Source: an uncultured Methylophilus sp. (GTDB lineage: Bacteria; Pseudomonadota; Gammaproteobacteria; Burkholderiales; Methylophilaceae). Taken from it: a DNA stretch of 11,710 nucleotides. The DNA lies in contig CAKZJM010000105.1 in NCBI GenBank assembly GCA_936943315.1, positions 1 through 11,710 of the forward strand, read 5' to 3'. Positions 1 to 6,128 of the stretch are shown here, in pieces. A model generated the notes under the pieces. The model was not told the DNA's origin and did no database searches. It saw only the letters and a program-made list of their open reading frames with translations. Made by a program: the position numbers and the translations under genes. The number at the start of each line of letters is the position of its first letter. Within the stretch, counting starts at the first letter, position 1.

Positions 1-1
1 A

Positions 2-1867
2 TCAACATGTGATGGCGCCCAAGGCACATTAGGGTCTGGATTAAACTTTAGTGAACCTACCTCTTGCTATGTACAGATTGCAAGCAGCTGCTCTGGCAGA
101 TTAAAAACGCAATTAGGCCAACGAAAAATATACTTTAACAACAACAGCGCATTGGTGGCTTTTGAAGCAGACAGCTTGCCTGTGCAACATCGGACGGCGT
201 TAAACAGTGGATACTTGGCATTGAGTCAAATGCAAGGGTTATCTGCAAGTGATCCCAAAATTACTGATGCAGCAAAAGTAACAAAACTAGTGGATTATCT
301 CAAAGGCAATAAAACTTACGAAGATACCAGTTTGAATGCAGTACCAGAGAATAAGCTATTCCGGGAGCGTCAAGCTATCTTAGGAGACATCTCACAATCA
401 CGCCCCAGTTATTTCAAAACGGCCAATGTCAATTATCTGGATGCGAACTATAAAAACTATAAGACTTCATCTTCAACACGAACCCCAGCCGTTTATGTAG
501 GGGCAAACGATGGGATGTTACATGCGTTTAATGCTAACAATGGCAACGAACTCTGGGCATTTATTCCAACACCTGTAATAGCCAATCTGGCCAATCTTGC
601 AGATAAGGCTTATGGTGCTAACTACCATACCAATTATGTCAATGGTAGCCCAGTGGTGGCTGATGTATGTGTAGCCGGTTGTACAGGGACAAGTGCGGTG
701 TGGCGGACTATTCTTGTCTCCGGGCTCAATGGTGGAGGCCGAGGATATTTTGCATTGGATGTGACGACCCCCGAGTCACCTGTATTGCTGTGGGAGTTTT
801 ACGCTCAAAGTTCTGGTGCAAACAGCAACATTGGATATACATTCGGAAACCCGGTGATCACAAAAATGCAAGACGGGCGCTGGGTTGTGTTGCTGACCTC
901 TGGCTATAATAATGGCACCTATGCAAGCAAAAAAAGTGATGGTACTTTTGTGGATAACAGTCCGATAGGTGATGGTGGGGGTTATTTGTATGTCTTGGAC
1001 GCAAATACCGGCGCTTTGCTGAAAACACTGGCCACTGGAGAGGGTAGTGCGGCATCACCGAGCGGCCTGGCAAAACTTTCAGCTTACGCCGAACAAATGT
1101 TTGAAAATAACACTGCAGTGAATGTGTATGGCGGTGATTTAAATGGCAACATTTGGCGGTTTAATATCAATACGAATGCTGTTACCAAAATAGCCACTTT
1201 AAGGGATGGTGATGGTAATGCGCAAAAAATTACCACTCAACCAGAGTTAGGCAAAATAGGCAATAACGTTGTCGTGATTGTAGGCACCGGTAAATTCCTC
1301 GAGCCGGCCGATTTAACAAATACTCCTCAAAACTCTGTATACACCTTTAAAGATAATGGGCAGACCGCTGCAGTCGGACGCAATAATCTGATTATGCAAA
1401 CCTTGGGCAGTGACCGCAAAGTGACCTTGAATTCAACTTCCGTAAATTTTGATTCGGGCTATGGCTGGTTTCTAGATTTCTCGTTAGGTGAACGAGTGAA
1501 CTTGGATCCTTTACTGTTAAACGGCGTGATACTCATGCCTACCATGGTGCCAAGTAGCCAGGCTTGCAGTGGTGCCGGTTATGGCTGGTTTAATTTCTTT
1601 GATTACAAAAAAGGTGGGTCAATGTTAGCCAGCGGGATTGTCTCCGAACAGATGACTACACCTGCCGTTGGCTACAATATTGTTTATGATGGCAATGGTG
1701 TGCCACATGTTGTTGTGACAGGCAGTAATGACCCAACACCGCAGCAGTTAAAAATGGATGAGCAAGTGTTTGGTCTTTCCGGGACAACGCAGTCCTCAGT
1801 GATCTTTAAACAAAAAACCAATGGCAGCTATGGCACCAAACAAAGCTGGCATGAGTTAATACAATAG
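2..1867 (+). CDS. pilY1: PilY1-type type IV pilus tip/assembly protein, C-terminal part (5' end outside window)
   Basis: The frame is open from base 2, so 621 residues of a larger protein are visible and the true start lies left of the window. The visible part carries the PilY1 C-terminal beta-propeller. It has the blade motif VYVGANDGMLHAFN, then LVSGLNGGGRGYFALDVT, then a NIGYTFGNPVITK blade, a GGYLYVLDANTGALL blade and a GGDLNGNIWRFN blade near the end. In known systems PilY1 sits at the pilus tip with minor pilins, supports pilus extension and adhesion, and modulates retraction through calcium binding. I do not see a clear calcium-binding loop of the Pseudomonas type in the visible part. 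The short DGDGN stretch near base 1210 aligns better with a propeller loop. The protein would be secreted to the periplasm and surface, but its signal peptide is off-window. The gene ends 9 bases before a strong terminator, so it is the last gene of its operon. The family assignment is secure. Confidence 0.93.
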   Translation, partial: STCDGAQGTLGSGLNFSEPTSCYVQIASSCSGRLKTQLGQRKIYFNNNSALVAFEADSLPVQHRTALNSGYLALSQMQGLSASDPKITDAAKVTKLVDYLKGNKTYEDTSLNAVPENKLFRERQAILGDISQSRPSYFKTANVNYLDANYKNYKTSSSTRTPAVYVGANDGMLHAFNANNGNELWAFIPTPVIANLANLADKAYGANYHTNYVNGSPVVADVCVAGCTGTSAVWRTILVSGLNGGGRGYFALDVTTPESPVLLWEFYAQSSGANSNIGYTFGNPVITKMQDGRWVVLLTSGYNNGTYASKKSDGTFVDNSPIGDGGGYLYVLDANTGALLKTLATGEGSAASPSGLAKLSAYAEQMFENNTAVNVYGGDLNGNIWRFNINTNAVTKIATLRDGDGNAQKITTQPELGKIGNNVVVIVGTGKFLEPADLTNTPQNSVYTFKDNGQTAAVGRNNLIMQTLGSDRKVTLNSTSVNFDSGYGWFLDFSLGERVNLDPLLLNGVILMPTMVPSSQACSGAGYGWFNFFDYKKGGSMLASGIVSEQMTTPAVGYNIVYDGNGVPHVVVTGSNDPTPQQLKMDEQVFGLSGTTQSSVIFKQKTNGSYGTKQSWHELIQ

Positions 1868-1876
1868 CCCAAAAGC

Positions 1877-1902
1877 AAAAAGCCCCGGTTCGGGGCTTTT
1901 TT
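1877..1902. terminator. Bidirectional intrinsic terminator between pilY1 and the 30-aa gene
   Basis: A GC-rich stem AGCCCCG / CGGGGCT (1881-1887 and 1891-1897) with loop GTT is flanked by A-runs on the left and T-runs on the right, so it has a U-tract in both directions. It lies between convergent genes, pilY1 (+) ending at 1867 and the 30-residue gene (-) ending at 1913, and can serve both. Confidence 0.9.
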
Positions 1903-1912
1903 ATTAAGAGGT

Positions 1913-2005
1913 TTATTTCACCTTTTTCGCAAACGCATACAAGATGACACAAATTGCGACTACGACTCCAATTAAGGTATAGATGCCTAACGCGCCTAAA
2001 AACAT
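1913..2005 (-). CDS. 30-residue single-pass membrane small protein
   Basis: An ATG at 2005 opens a 30-residue frame ending in TAA. The protein begins MFLGALGIYTLIGVVV, continues with hydrophobic residues to about residue 25 and ends in the basic tail AKKVK. This is one transmembrane helix with a positively charged, presumably cytoplasmic, C-terminus. An AGGAGG ribosome binding site (2015-2010) lies 4 bases before the ATG. A near-consensus promoter (2066-2038) is correctly placed, and a shared terminator follows the stop. This full set of expression signals around so short a frame is why I call it a gene. Such peptides often act as accessory subunits of membrane complexes (KdpF, CydX and AcrZ are known examples), but the sequence is not recognisably any of these. 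The partner is unknown. Confidence 0.7.
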   Translation of the reverse strand: MFLGALGIYTLIGVVVAICVILYAFAKKVK

Positions 2006-2037
2006 AGTGCCTCCTATCAACTGATGGTCAGGCTTTT

Positions 2038-2066
2038 ATTCTAGGCAAAGACTAGAGCAGTGTCTA
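2038..2066 (-). promoter_or_regulatory. Sigma-70-type promoter for the 30-aa gene
   Basis: On the minus strand, TAGACA (2066-2061) and TAGAAT (2043-2038) are separated by exactly 17 bases. Each hexamer matches the consensus at five of six positions. The predicted start near 2031 gives a leader of about 25 bases containing the AGGAGG site. Confidence 0.6.
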
Positions 2067-2162
2067 GCCAGTCAATCTGGCGAGATGTGTTCAATTCACT
2101 ATATATGAGGCTGATCGCCAGCGCATAGCGTTTGGCGCTAATTCAGGTGAGGTCCGCAGGTG

Positions 2163-2318
2163 TTATACGACTTCGAGAGACAGTTCAGCGGGTTTATAAA
2201 TCGCCAAAATATTATTGTCTGTCGCAATATCCTCGGCCAGATACATAATGTCTTGTGCCGTCATTAATTCTGGCATGCTGGCGGTATAGGTCAGGGGTTC
2301 ATCTTGCCATTCGTTCAT
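2163..2318 (-). CDS. Hypothetical 51-residue acidic protein
   Basis: I do not recognise this protein. The ATG at 2318 is preceded by an AAAAGGA ribosome binding site about 6 bases upstream. A longer reading from a GTG at 2363 has no such site, so I chose the ATG. The product starts MNEWQDEPLTYTASMPELM, is rich in Asp and Glu, has no transmembrane segment or Cys motif, and has an ILAIYKPAEL stretch near its end. It is a small soluble, probably cytoplasmic protein. It does not overlap any other credible gene and sits about 155 bases upstream of the 30-residue gene on the same strand. The separate promoter of that gene argues against an obligatory operon. Supporting signals are limited to the ribosome binding site. 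Confidence 0.55.
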   Translation of the reverse strand: MNEWQDEPLTYTASMPELMTAQDIMYLAEDIATDNNILAIYKPAELSLEVV

Positions 2319-2557
2319 GATTTTTCCTTTTATTTGCTTTAGGATATAGCTGTTTAACGTCACCTTTTTTTGATTCTTAAGCGCCTATTCGTTTTTGCTT
2401 AGTCATACTTGGTGACTTTGGTTAAAGCTATGTTAACCAGTCTGTGTGAACCTTTAATGAAGTTGCTGTCAGCTTTAAAGCGTGACGGGCCTGCTGGTTC
2501 ATTCGCAATAAAATGGTGGACAATATTTGCACTTGCAAGTTGAGGAGTGAAAGTTAA

Positions 2558-2968
2558 ATGAAAGTCTCTCGTGTGGTGGTTGTGGTGGTTTTGTTGCTGG
2601 TAGGCTACGCAGGCGTTTGGTATTGGCAATCGTTGACTGAAGTAGACCAGTCGGCGACACAAAGTGACCTCGCCCAGGCGACTAACCAGTGTGACTTGAT
2701 TGCCAGTAAGGCGGCGGCAGAGTTGCCTGAGCGGTTGCCCTTTCAAAAGTTGGAGAAGGCGGCCAGGCAGTCGCGCGTGTTAGATCGTTGCATGCAAGAC
2801 CGGGGCTATCAGGAAAATCCGGCCTGGGTGCGCGAAGTGAATAAAAAAGTGCCGGATATTGCGCGTGAGCAAGGGCTCTCAGAGAACGAGGCCTTTGAAA
2901 CATTGCGGAGACAGGCGATGTTGCAGGCAGATGAAAAGTCACCCGCCTACTGGCGCAAGCGGTCGTGA
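2558..2968 (+). CDS. Hypothetical N-terminally membrane-anchored periplasmic protein, 136 aa
   Basis: I cannot assign a named family. The start is ATG at 2558 with a GAGGAG ribosome binding site about 10 bases upstream. Residues 1-25 (MKVSRVVVVVVLLLVGYAG, then VWYWQS) form a hydrophobic segment after a short basic start, typical of an uncleaved signal anchor. The remaining 110 residues are charged, mostly helical and predicted periplasmic. Two Cys (NQCDLI and DRCMQD) bracket a helical stretch and could form a disulfide. The region after DRCMQDRGYQENP repeats charged helices to a WRKRS end. The gene is convergent with the DUF1993 gene, with only about 23 bases between the stops. No enzyme motif is visible, so the function stays open. 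Confidence 0.8.
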   Translation: MKVSRVVVVVVLLLVGYAGVWYWQSLTEVDQSATQSDLAQATNQCDLIASKAAAELPERLPFQKLEKAARQSRVLDRCMQDRGYQENPAWVREVNKKVPDIAREQGLSENEAFETLRRQAMLQADEKSPAYWRKRS

Positions 2969-2991
2969 CGCGGTCTCATTTTGGGCTTAAA

Positions 2992-3495
2992 TTATCTTTT
3001 CTGGCCTAGATAATCGGTTTTGCCTAAGGGCACGCCCAGATGGCGAAGTATGTTATAGGCCGTGGTGGTATGAAAATACACATTTGGCATGGCCCATTTT
3101 TCCAGGTAATCCAGGCCGCTAAACGTCAAATCCACTTTGCGGATGGTGAGTACAATTTCTTTATTCTCTGCGCCCTCAAGCTGATCCGGCTGAATCTGTG
3201 TCAGAAAGTCCAAGGTTTTATTGATGCGGGCATAGAGCATCTCAAAGCTGGTTTCATTATCCTCGTATTGCGGAATCTCCAGGTTCGCTAAGCGGGCGCC
3301 CGCCCCTTTACTCATATCACTCACCAGTTGCACCTGTTTTGTCAGTGGATACATGTCTACAAATAACCGGGTGTTTAGCAGCACTTCTGGCGCCACGTTT
3401 TTTTGTTCAGCATAACGTTCGCCTTCTTGCAAAATGTGTTTCAGGTTGTGCAGGTTACGAATCAACGGTGCGATGCTGACGTCATATAAATGCAT
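2992..3495 (-). CDS. DUF1993 domain-containing protein, 167 aa
   Basis: The product (MHLYDVSIAPLIRNLHNLK to GKTDYLGQKR) matches the DUF1993 family over its whole length, which is the usual 165-175 residues. Family landmarks are the N-terminal SIAPLIRNLHNLKHIL helix, the central RLFVDMYPLTKQVQLVSD segment, an NKTLDFL helix, and a C-terminal FHTTTAYNILRHLGVPLGK stretch with the conserved HxxxAYxILRHxGV pattern. I believe the family belongs to the DinB/YfiT-like four-helix-bundle group, whose members often bind metal. No reaction is established. A longer frame exists upstream to 3678 but overlaps comM. I chose ATG 3495 because family homology starts there and an AAAGGA ribosome binding site precedes it. 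That site overlaps the comM stop codon, so the gene is probably translated with comM and may have lost its native promoter through the island insertion. Confidence 0.9.
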   Translation of the reverse strand: MHLYDVSIAPLIRNLHNLKHILQEGERYAEQKNVAPEVLLNTRLFVDMYPLTKQVQLVSDMSKGAGARLANLEIPQYEDNETSFEMLYARINKTLDFLTQIQPDQLEGAENKEIVLTIRKVDLTFSGLDYLEKWAMPNVYFHTTTAYNILRHLGVPLGKTDYLGQKR

Positions 3496-3505
3496 GGTGG
3501 GTCCT

Positions 3506-4093
3506 TTAATAATCATAACGCCGGTATTGTAACGCTTCTGCAATATGCCCATCACTGATCCTCTCTGAACCGGCAAGATCGGCAATGGTTCTGCTGACTT
3601 TGAGAATACGATGATAACTGCGGGCTGAGAGCGAGAATTTTTTGACGGCTGTTTGTAAAAGATGGCTTGCTTGTTCACCCAACTGGCAAAAGGTCGAAAT
3701 CTCTAATGGCCCCAGGCCCGCATTCGGCTTGTGTTGGCGTTGCAATTGCCGTTGCCTGGCCATCATCACCCGTGAGCGCATGTTCTCGCTACTTTCACTG
3801 GCCTGATGTTGGCCAAGCTCCTCAGGTTTCAGTGCTGGCACATCAATGTTCATATCAATGCGGTCTAACAGCGGCCCAGAAAGTTTGTTCTTGTAACGCA
3901 AAATTTGCTCAGGCGTGCAACGGCAACGCTGGTTGTAGTGGCCGTAATAACCGCACGGGCATGGGTTCATGGCTGCAATCAGCTGAAACTGTGCCGGAAA
4001 AGTCGCTTGCCTGGCCGCCCGCGAGATCGTGATGTGTCCACTTTCCAAGGGTTCTCGCAGTACCTCAAGTACTTTTCTGTCAAATTCGGGCAT
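3506..4093 (-). pseudogene. comM: YifB/ComM Mg-chelatase-like AAA+ helicase, C-terminal remnant (about 195 of about 500 residues)
   Basis: The remnant starts at PEFDRKVLEVLREPLESG, the conserved stretch right after the Walker B region of ComM. It continues through ISRAARQATFPAQFQLIAAM, the Cys-rich NPCPCGYYGHYNQRC, the Arg-finger region LSGPLLDRIDM, and the Mg-chelatase C-terminal helical domain (SARSYHRILKVSRTIADL, ending EALQYRRYDY). The N-terminal 300 or so residues, with the Lon-like fold, Walker A and Walker B, are absent. Upstream of codon PEF the sequence no longer resembles the family. An in-frame ATG at 4108 could give a 200-residue product but lacks a ribosome binding site, so I treat it as a broken gene. 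ComM is a hexameric helicase that promotes branch migration during natural transformation, so its loss should reduce recombination of imported DNA. The rest of the gene, if retained, should lie beyond the right edge. Confidence 0.88.
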
Positions 4094-4258
4094 TTTGCTT
4101 TTTACCATGCTTTACAATAAATGTAGTCCATATCTTGATAAGCCACTACTTTTTTGTTGTATGCGAATTAACTGGAAACTCCTGAATGCGGTCGACAGTA
4201 ATCCGGATCAGCTCGTGATGGAAGATAAAACTTACTGATTTTCTCTGCCAACGCTCTC

Positions 4259-4627
4259 TTAAAGGTCAATTTTAGCGTGCTTATTTTCTTCGGTAACCAT
4301 TGATATCAACATGGCGAGATCTGTTTGATCAGTGTTTATTTGTTGATCTTCTGAAGACTCATTAAACAAACTTGAAATTAATTTGAGCTCCAGATCTTGT
4401 GGGGATAATCGGGCTATTGCCGCCAATTGATCGGCAGTTGGCAGGCCGTGATCAGAAGAGTATGCAATTTTTAACGAATTTCTTAAGCTAATGAGTACTA
4501 ACTGAATCAACGCTTCAATAGATGTTGTACCAGTGATTGTCATGAGCGCATTAGCTGTTTCCAAGCTAACTGAGGTCTCAGTGTCGCTTTCAAAATGTAT
4601 AGTTATTTGCGTAGAGTGCGCTTTCAT
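4259..4627 (-). CDS. Hypothetical protein, third gene of an antitoxin-like operon, 122 aa
   Basis: I do not recognise this protein. The ATG at 4627 overlaps the stop of the upstream HTH gene in an ATGA arrangement, indicating translational coupling. Another ATG at 4639 would add four residues. The N-terminal 50 residues (MKAHSTQITIHFESDTE, then SVSLETANALMTITG, then TSIEALIQLVLISLRN) read as a beta strand followed by two helices, loosely like a ribbon-helix-helix DNA-binding fold, but no diagnostic residues confirm it. The C-terminal half (LPTADQLAAIARLSPQDLEL onward) is helical and acidic. The protein is probably cytoplasmic. Its position after an antitoxin-type regulator suggests a third component of a toxin-antitoxin-like operon or a co-regulator. 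Confidence 0.65.
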   Translation of the reverse strand: MKAHSTQITIHFESDTETSVSLETANALMTITGTTSIEALIQLVLISLRNSLKIAYSSDHGLPTADQLAAIARLSPQDLELKLISSLFNESSEDQQINTDQTDLAMLISMVTEENKHAKIDL

Positions 4628-4998
4628 GTGAATCTGCATTCAAGGGTCACTTGTTCGACAACAGCGCATACCACTTTAATACGCCTGAGACCCGGGTGGA
4701 CTTTTTCTGTTACGATGATCATGCCTGCAGCTTGCATAGCATCAATATCGCGCTTTACAGTGCTTCTATTTCGCTTAAGTCTTTTTGCTAGAGCAGTAAT
4801 TGACCCAGGTTCTTTCTTGATAGCTCTGAATAAATTTAATCTTGCACCGGAAATTAGTTTTATAAGGTCACTTGGATCTTCAAACGTTAGAATTAGTTTA
4901 CTGGGGGCTGGCTTACTTGCATCTAACGCTCTAGAAATGAGAACCCCTCTTTTGAAAAAGTCTGCATCAGATCCAGTTTTGATTGGGACTTTCTTCAT
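4624..4998 (-). CDS. HVO_A0114-family winged-helix DNA-binding protein (TumE-type antitoxin-like)
   Basis: The product closely follows the HVO_A0114 putative DNA-binding family. It has an N-terminal DADFFKRGVLISRALDASK helix, the conserved ILTFEDPSDLIKLISGARL segment, then the helix-turn-helix LFRAIKKEPGSITALAKRL with recognition helix NRSTVKRDIDAMQAAGMI, a wing around VHPGLRRIKVV and a final strand. Family members are about 100-125 residues and usually sit directly behind a TumE-type toxin, serving as the antitoxin and autorepressor. The start ATG at 4998 has an AAGGGA ribosome binding site. The gene upstream (47 bases away) does not look like a canonical TumE toxin, which makes this either an orphan antitoxin or half of a divergent pair. 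Family call is firm; the antitoxin role here is inference. Confidence 0.85.
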   Translation of the reverse strand: MKKVPIKTGSDADFFKRGVLISRALDASKPAPSKLILTFEDPSDLIKLISGARLNLFRAIKKEPGSITALAKRLKRNRSTVKRDIDAMQAAGMIIVTEKVHPGLRRIKVVCAVVEQVTLECRFT

Positions 4999-5045
4999 TT
5001 TTGTTCCCTTAAGGCGTGTAGAAGATTGAGCGCACTAATAACCAC

Positions 5046-5486
5046 TTAGCTGAACTTTAAGATTGTATCGAATTTAAGATTTAGTAAATCTCCACCAAAC
5101 CCACCAAGATCGTAATCTAAAAACTTACCGATTTCAGTTTCAAATCGGTAAATAATATTCGCGTAATCTTCAATTTGGTAGATCGCTTTTGAAATCGACC
5201 TCAGCCTTTGAATAGACCAGCTTTCAGTCTTATTCAAATTAGCTGGGGTTACAATGTAAGTCTTCTCAATCTCATTCATGCTTGCAAAATGATGAAGATT
5301 AATTACATCACCAATTAGGTGAGTCGATCTGAAAGTCGCCTCCACAGAGCCCTTTTCAAATTGAGGTACCTCGCACATAAACCAGGGCGAAAACGAAATA
5401 AGTTCCACACCAGAGAAGTTAAATGAATCCTCCCAAAATGAAGGAATGAAGTTGTCTTTGTTGGCAATGAACATGAGGTCAAACAC
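5046..5486 (-). CDS. Hypothetical protein, candidate toxin partner of the HTH gene, 146 aa
   Basis: I do not recognise the family. The longest reading starts at GTG 5486, and an ATG at 5474 is an equally possible start. Neither has a ribosome binding site, so the mRNA could be leaderless. The protein is aromatic-rich in its first half (FIPSFWEDSFNFSG, ISFSPWFMCEVPQFEKG) and helical in the second (SWSIQRLRSISKAIYQIED, YRFETEIGKFLDYDLGGFGG). It has no transmembrane helix or signal peptide. A 20-base near-palindrome sits just upstream (5493-5512), so expression is likely repressed by a dimeric regulator, either the adjacent XRE protein or the HTH protein of its own operon. Its place as first gene before an antitoxin-like regulator makes a toxin role plausible, but no catalytic motif is visible. 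Confidence 0.65.
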   Translation of the reverse strand: MFDLMFIANKDNFIPSFWEDSFNFSGVELISFSPWFMCEVPQFEKGSVEATFRSTHLIGDVINLHHFASMNEIEKTYIVTPANLNKTESWSIQRLRSISKAIYQIEDYANIIYRFETEIGKFLDYDLGGFGGDLLNLKFDTILKFS

Positions 5487-5492
5487 AATATT

Positions 5493-5512
5493 ATGAACAA
5501 TATATCGTTCAT
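5493..5512. promoter_or_regulatory. 20-bp near-palindrome, putative operator for the 5046-5486 operon
   Basis: Arms ATGAAC and GTTCAT flank AATATATC. Across all 20 bases only one symmetric pair mismatches. It lies 7 bases upstream of the GTG start and between divergent genes, a typical operator position for a dimeric repressor. Confidence 0.5.
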
Positions 5513-5600
5513 TATCTCAGTATGTTATTCAAAGATATACTAATTCTTTAAATATAACAGCTTGCCATTAATAGTATAAATACATGGCCCACTCCTAAAT

Positions 5601-5631
5601 GACCAATATATTGCGTGGTTATATATTGGTC
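5601..5631. promoter_or_regulatory. 11-bp perfect inverted repeat, putative operator of the XRE gene
   Basis: GACCAATATAT (5601-5611) and ATATATTGGTC (5621-5631) are perfect inverted arms around a 9-base centre. The repeat lies about 43 bases upstream of the GTG start of the XRE gene, where autoregulation would be expected. Its AT-rich core ATATAT resembles the centre of the palindrome at 5493-5512, so one protein might bind both. Confidence 0.6.
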
Positions 5632-5673
5632 GGTAAGCAAATATTCAAGCTTCCTTTTGACTGGAAGTTTGCT

Positions 5674-5955
5674 GTGGATATTAAACAAGCATTTGGGAAA
5701 ACTTTCGCAAAAGCAAGAAAGAGTGCGAAGTTGGTACAAGACGATTTTGAGCAGGTTAGCTCAAGGTCTTACATTAGCTATATTGAGCGGGGTAAGGTTT
5801 CAATTAGTTTGGAAAAGTTAGATGAATTGTCTGAAGTCGTTGGTCTGCATCCCGTCTCTTTATTGTTTCAGACTTACTTATCAACTGACAAAGATAATTC
5901 TGCGTTAGATTTGATTTCTAGGATTATGGCGGATCTTAAAAGATTTGAAGAGTAA
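5674..5955 (+). CDS. XRE-family helix-turn-helix transcriptional regulator, 93 aa
   Basis: Residues from about 6 to 62 form the XRE/Cro-type domain: FGKTFAKARKSAKLVQDDF (helices 1-2), then SSRSYISYIERGKVSISLEK, which has the characteristic recognition-helix end YISYIERGKxxxSLEKL, then LSEVVGLHPVSLLF. A short helical tail (LISRIMADLKRFEE) may aid dimerisation. I chose GTG at 5674 because a GGAAG ribosome binding site lies 6 bases before it and it places the domain at the N-terminus. An ATG at 5599 would add 25 residues but lies in the inverted repeat 5601-5631 and has no ribosome binding site. The gene is divergent from the 146-residue protein, with two palindromes between them, so it probably represses itself and perhaps that operon. 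Confidence 0.85.
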   Translation: MDIKQAFGKTFAKARKSAKLVQDDFEQVSSRSYISYIERGKVSISLEKLDELSEVVGLHPVSLLFQTYLSTDKDNSALDLISRIMADLKRFEE

Positions 5956-6128
5956 CCATTATGAAATGATTTCACTCTCACATCCTAACTGATAGCAGTT
6001 GCAAACTTCTATTGCCTGGAGCTTTGATTATGTGGCATAGAGCTTCCAATTATTTACGATCTGTCGTTATACATTCGCATGTATCTTGCTGCATATTTTG
6101 AAGAAGTCTTTGCTACATTAAATGATCA

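Noticed and set aside
2399..2746. Minus-strand open frame of 115 codons
   Set aside because: It overlaps the upstream region and first half of the 136-residue gene, whose ribosome binding site and signal anchor are convincing. Its translation is low-complexity and shows no family motif.
3506..4108. Functional short ComM variant from ATG 4108
   Set aside because: It lacks the Walker A and B regions and a ribosome binding site. The five residues before PEF are unlike the family.
5046..5486. TumE-family toxin
   Set aside because: Position upstream of the HVO_A0114-type gene fits, but the sequence does not show the TumE pattern I would expect, so I left it as hypothetical.
5315..5512. Minus-strand frame starting inside the palindrome with a lipoprotein-like start (LCLTSCSLP)
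   Set aside because: It looks briefly like a lipobox but lies in a different frame of the 146-residue gene, lacks a ribosome binding site, and loses any signal-peptide character after 20 residues.
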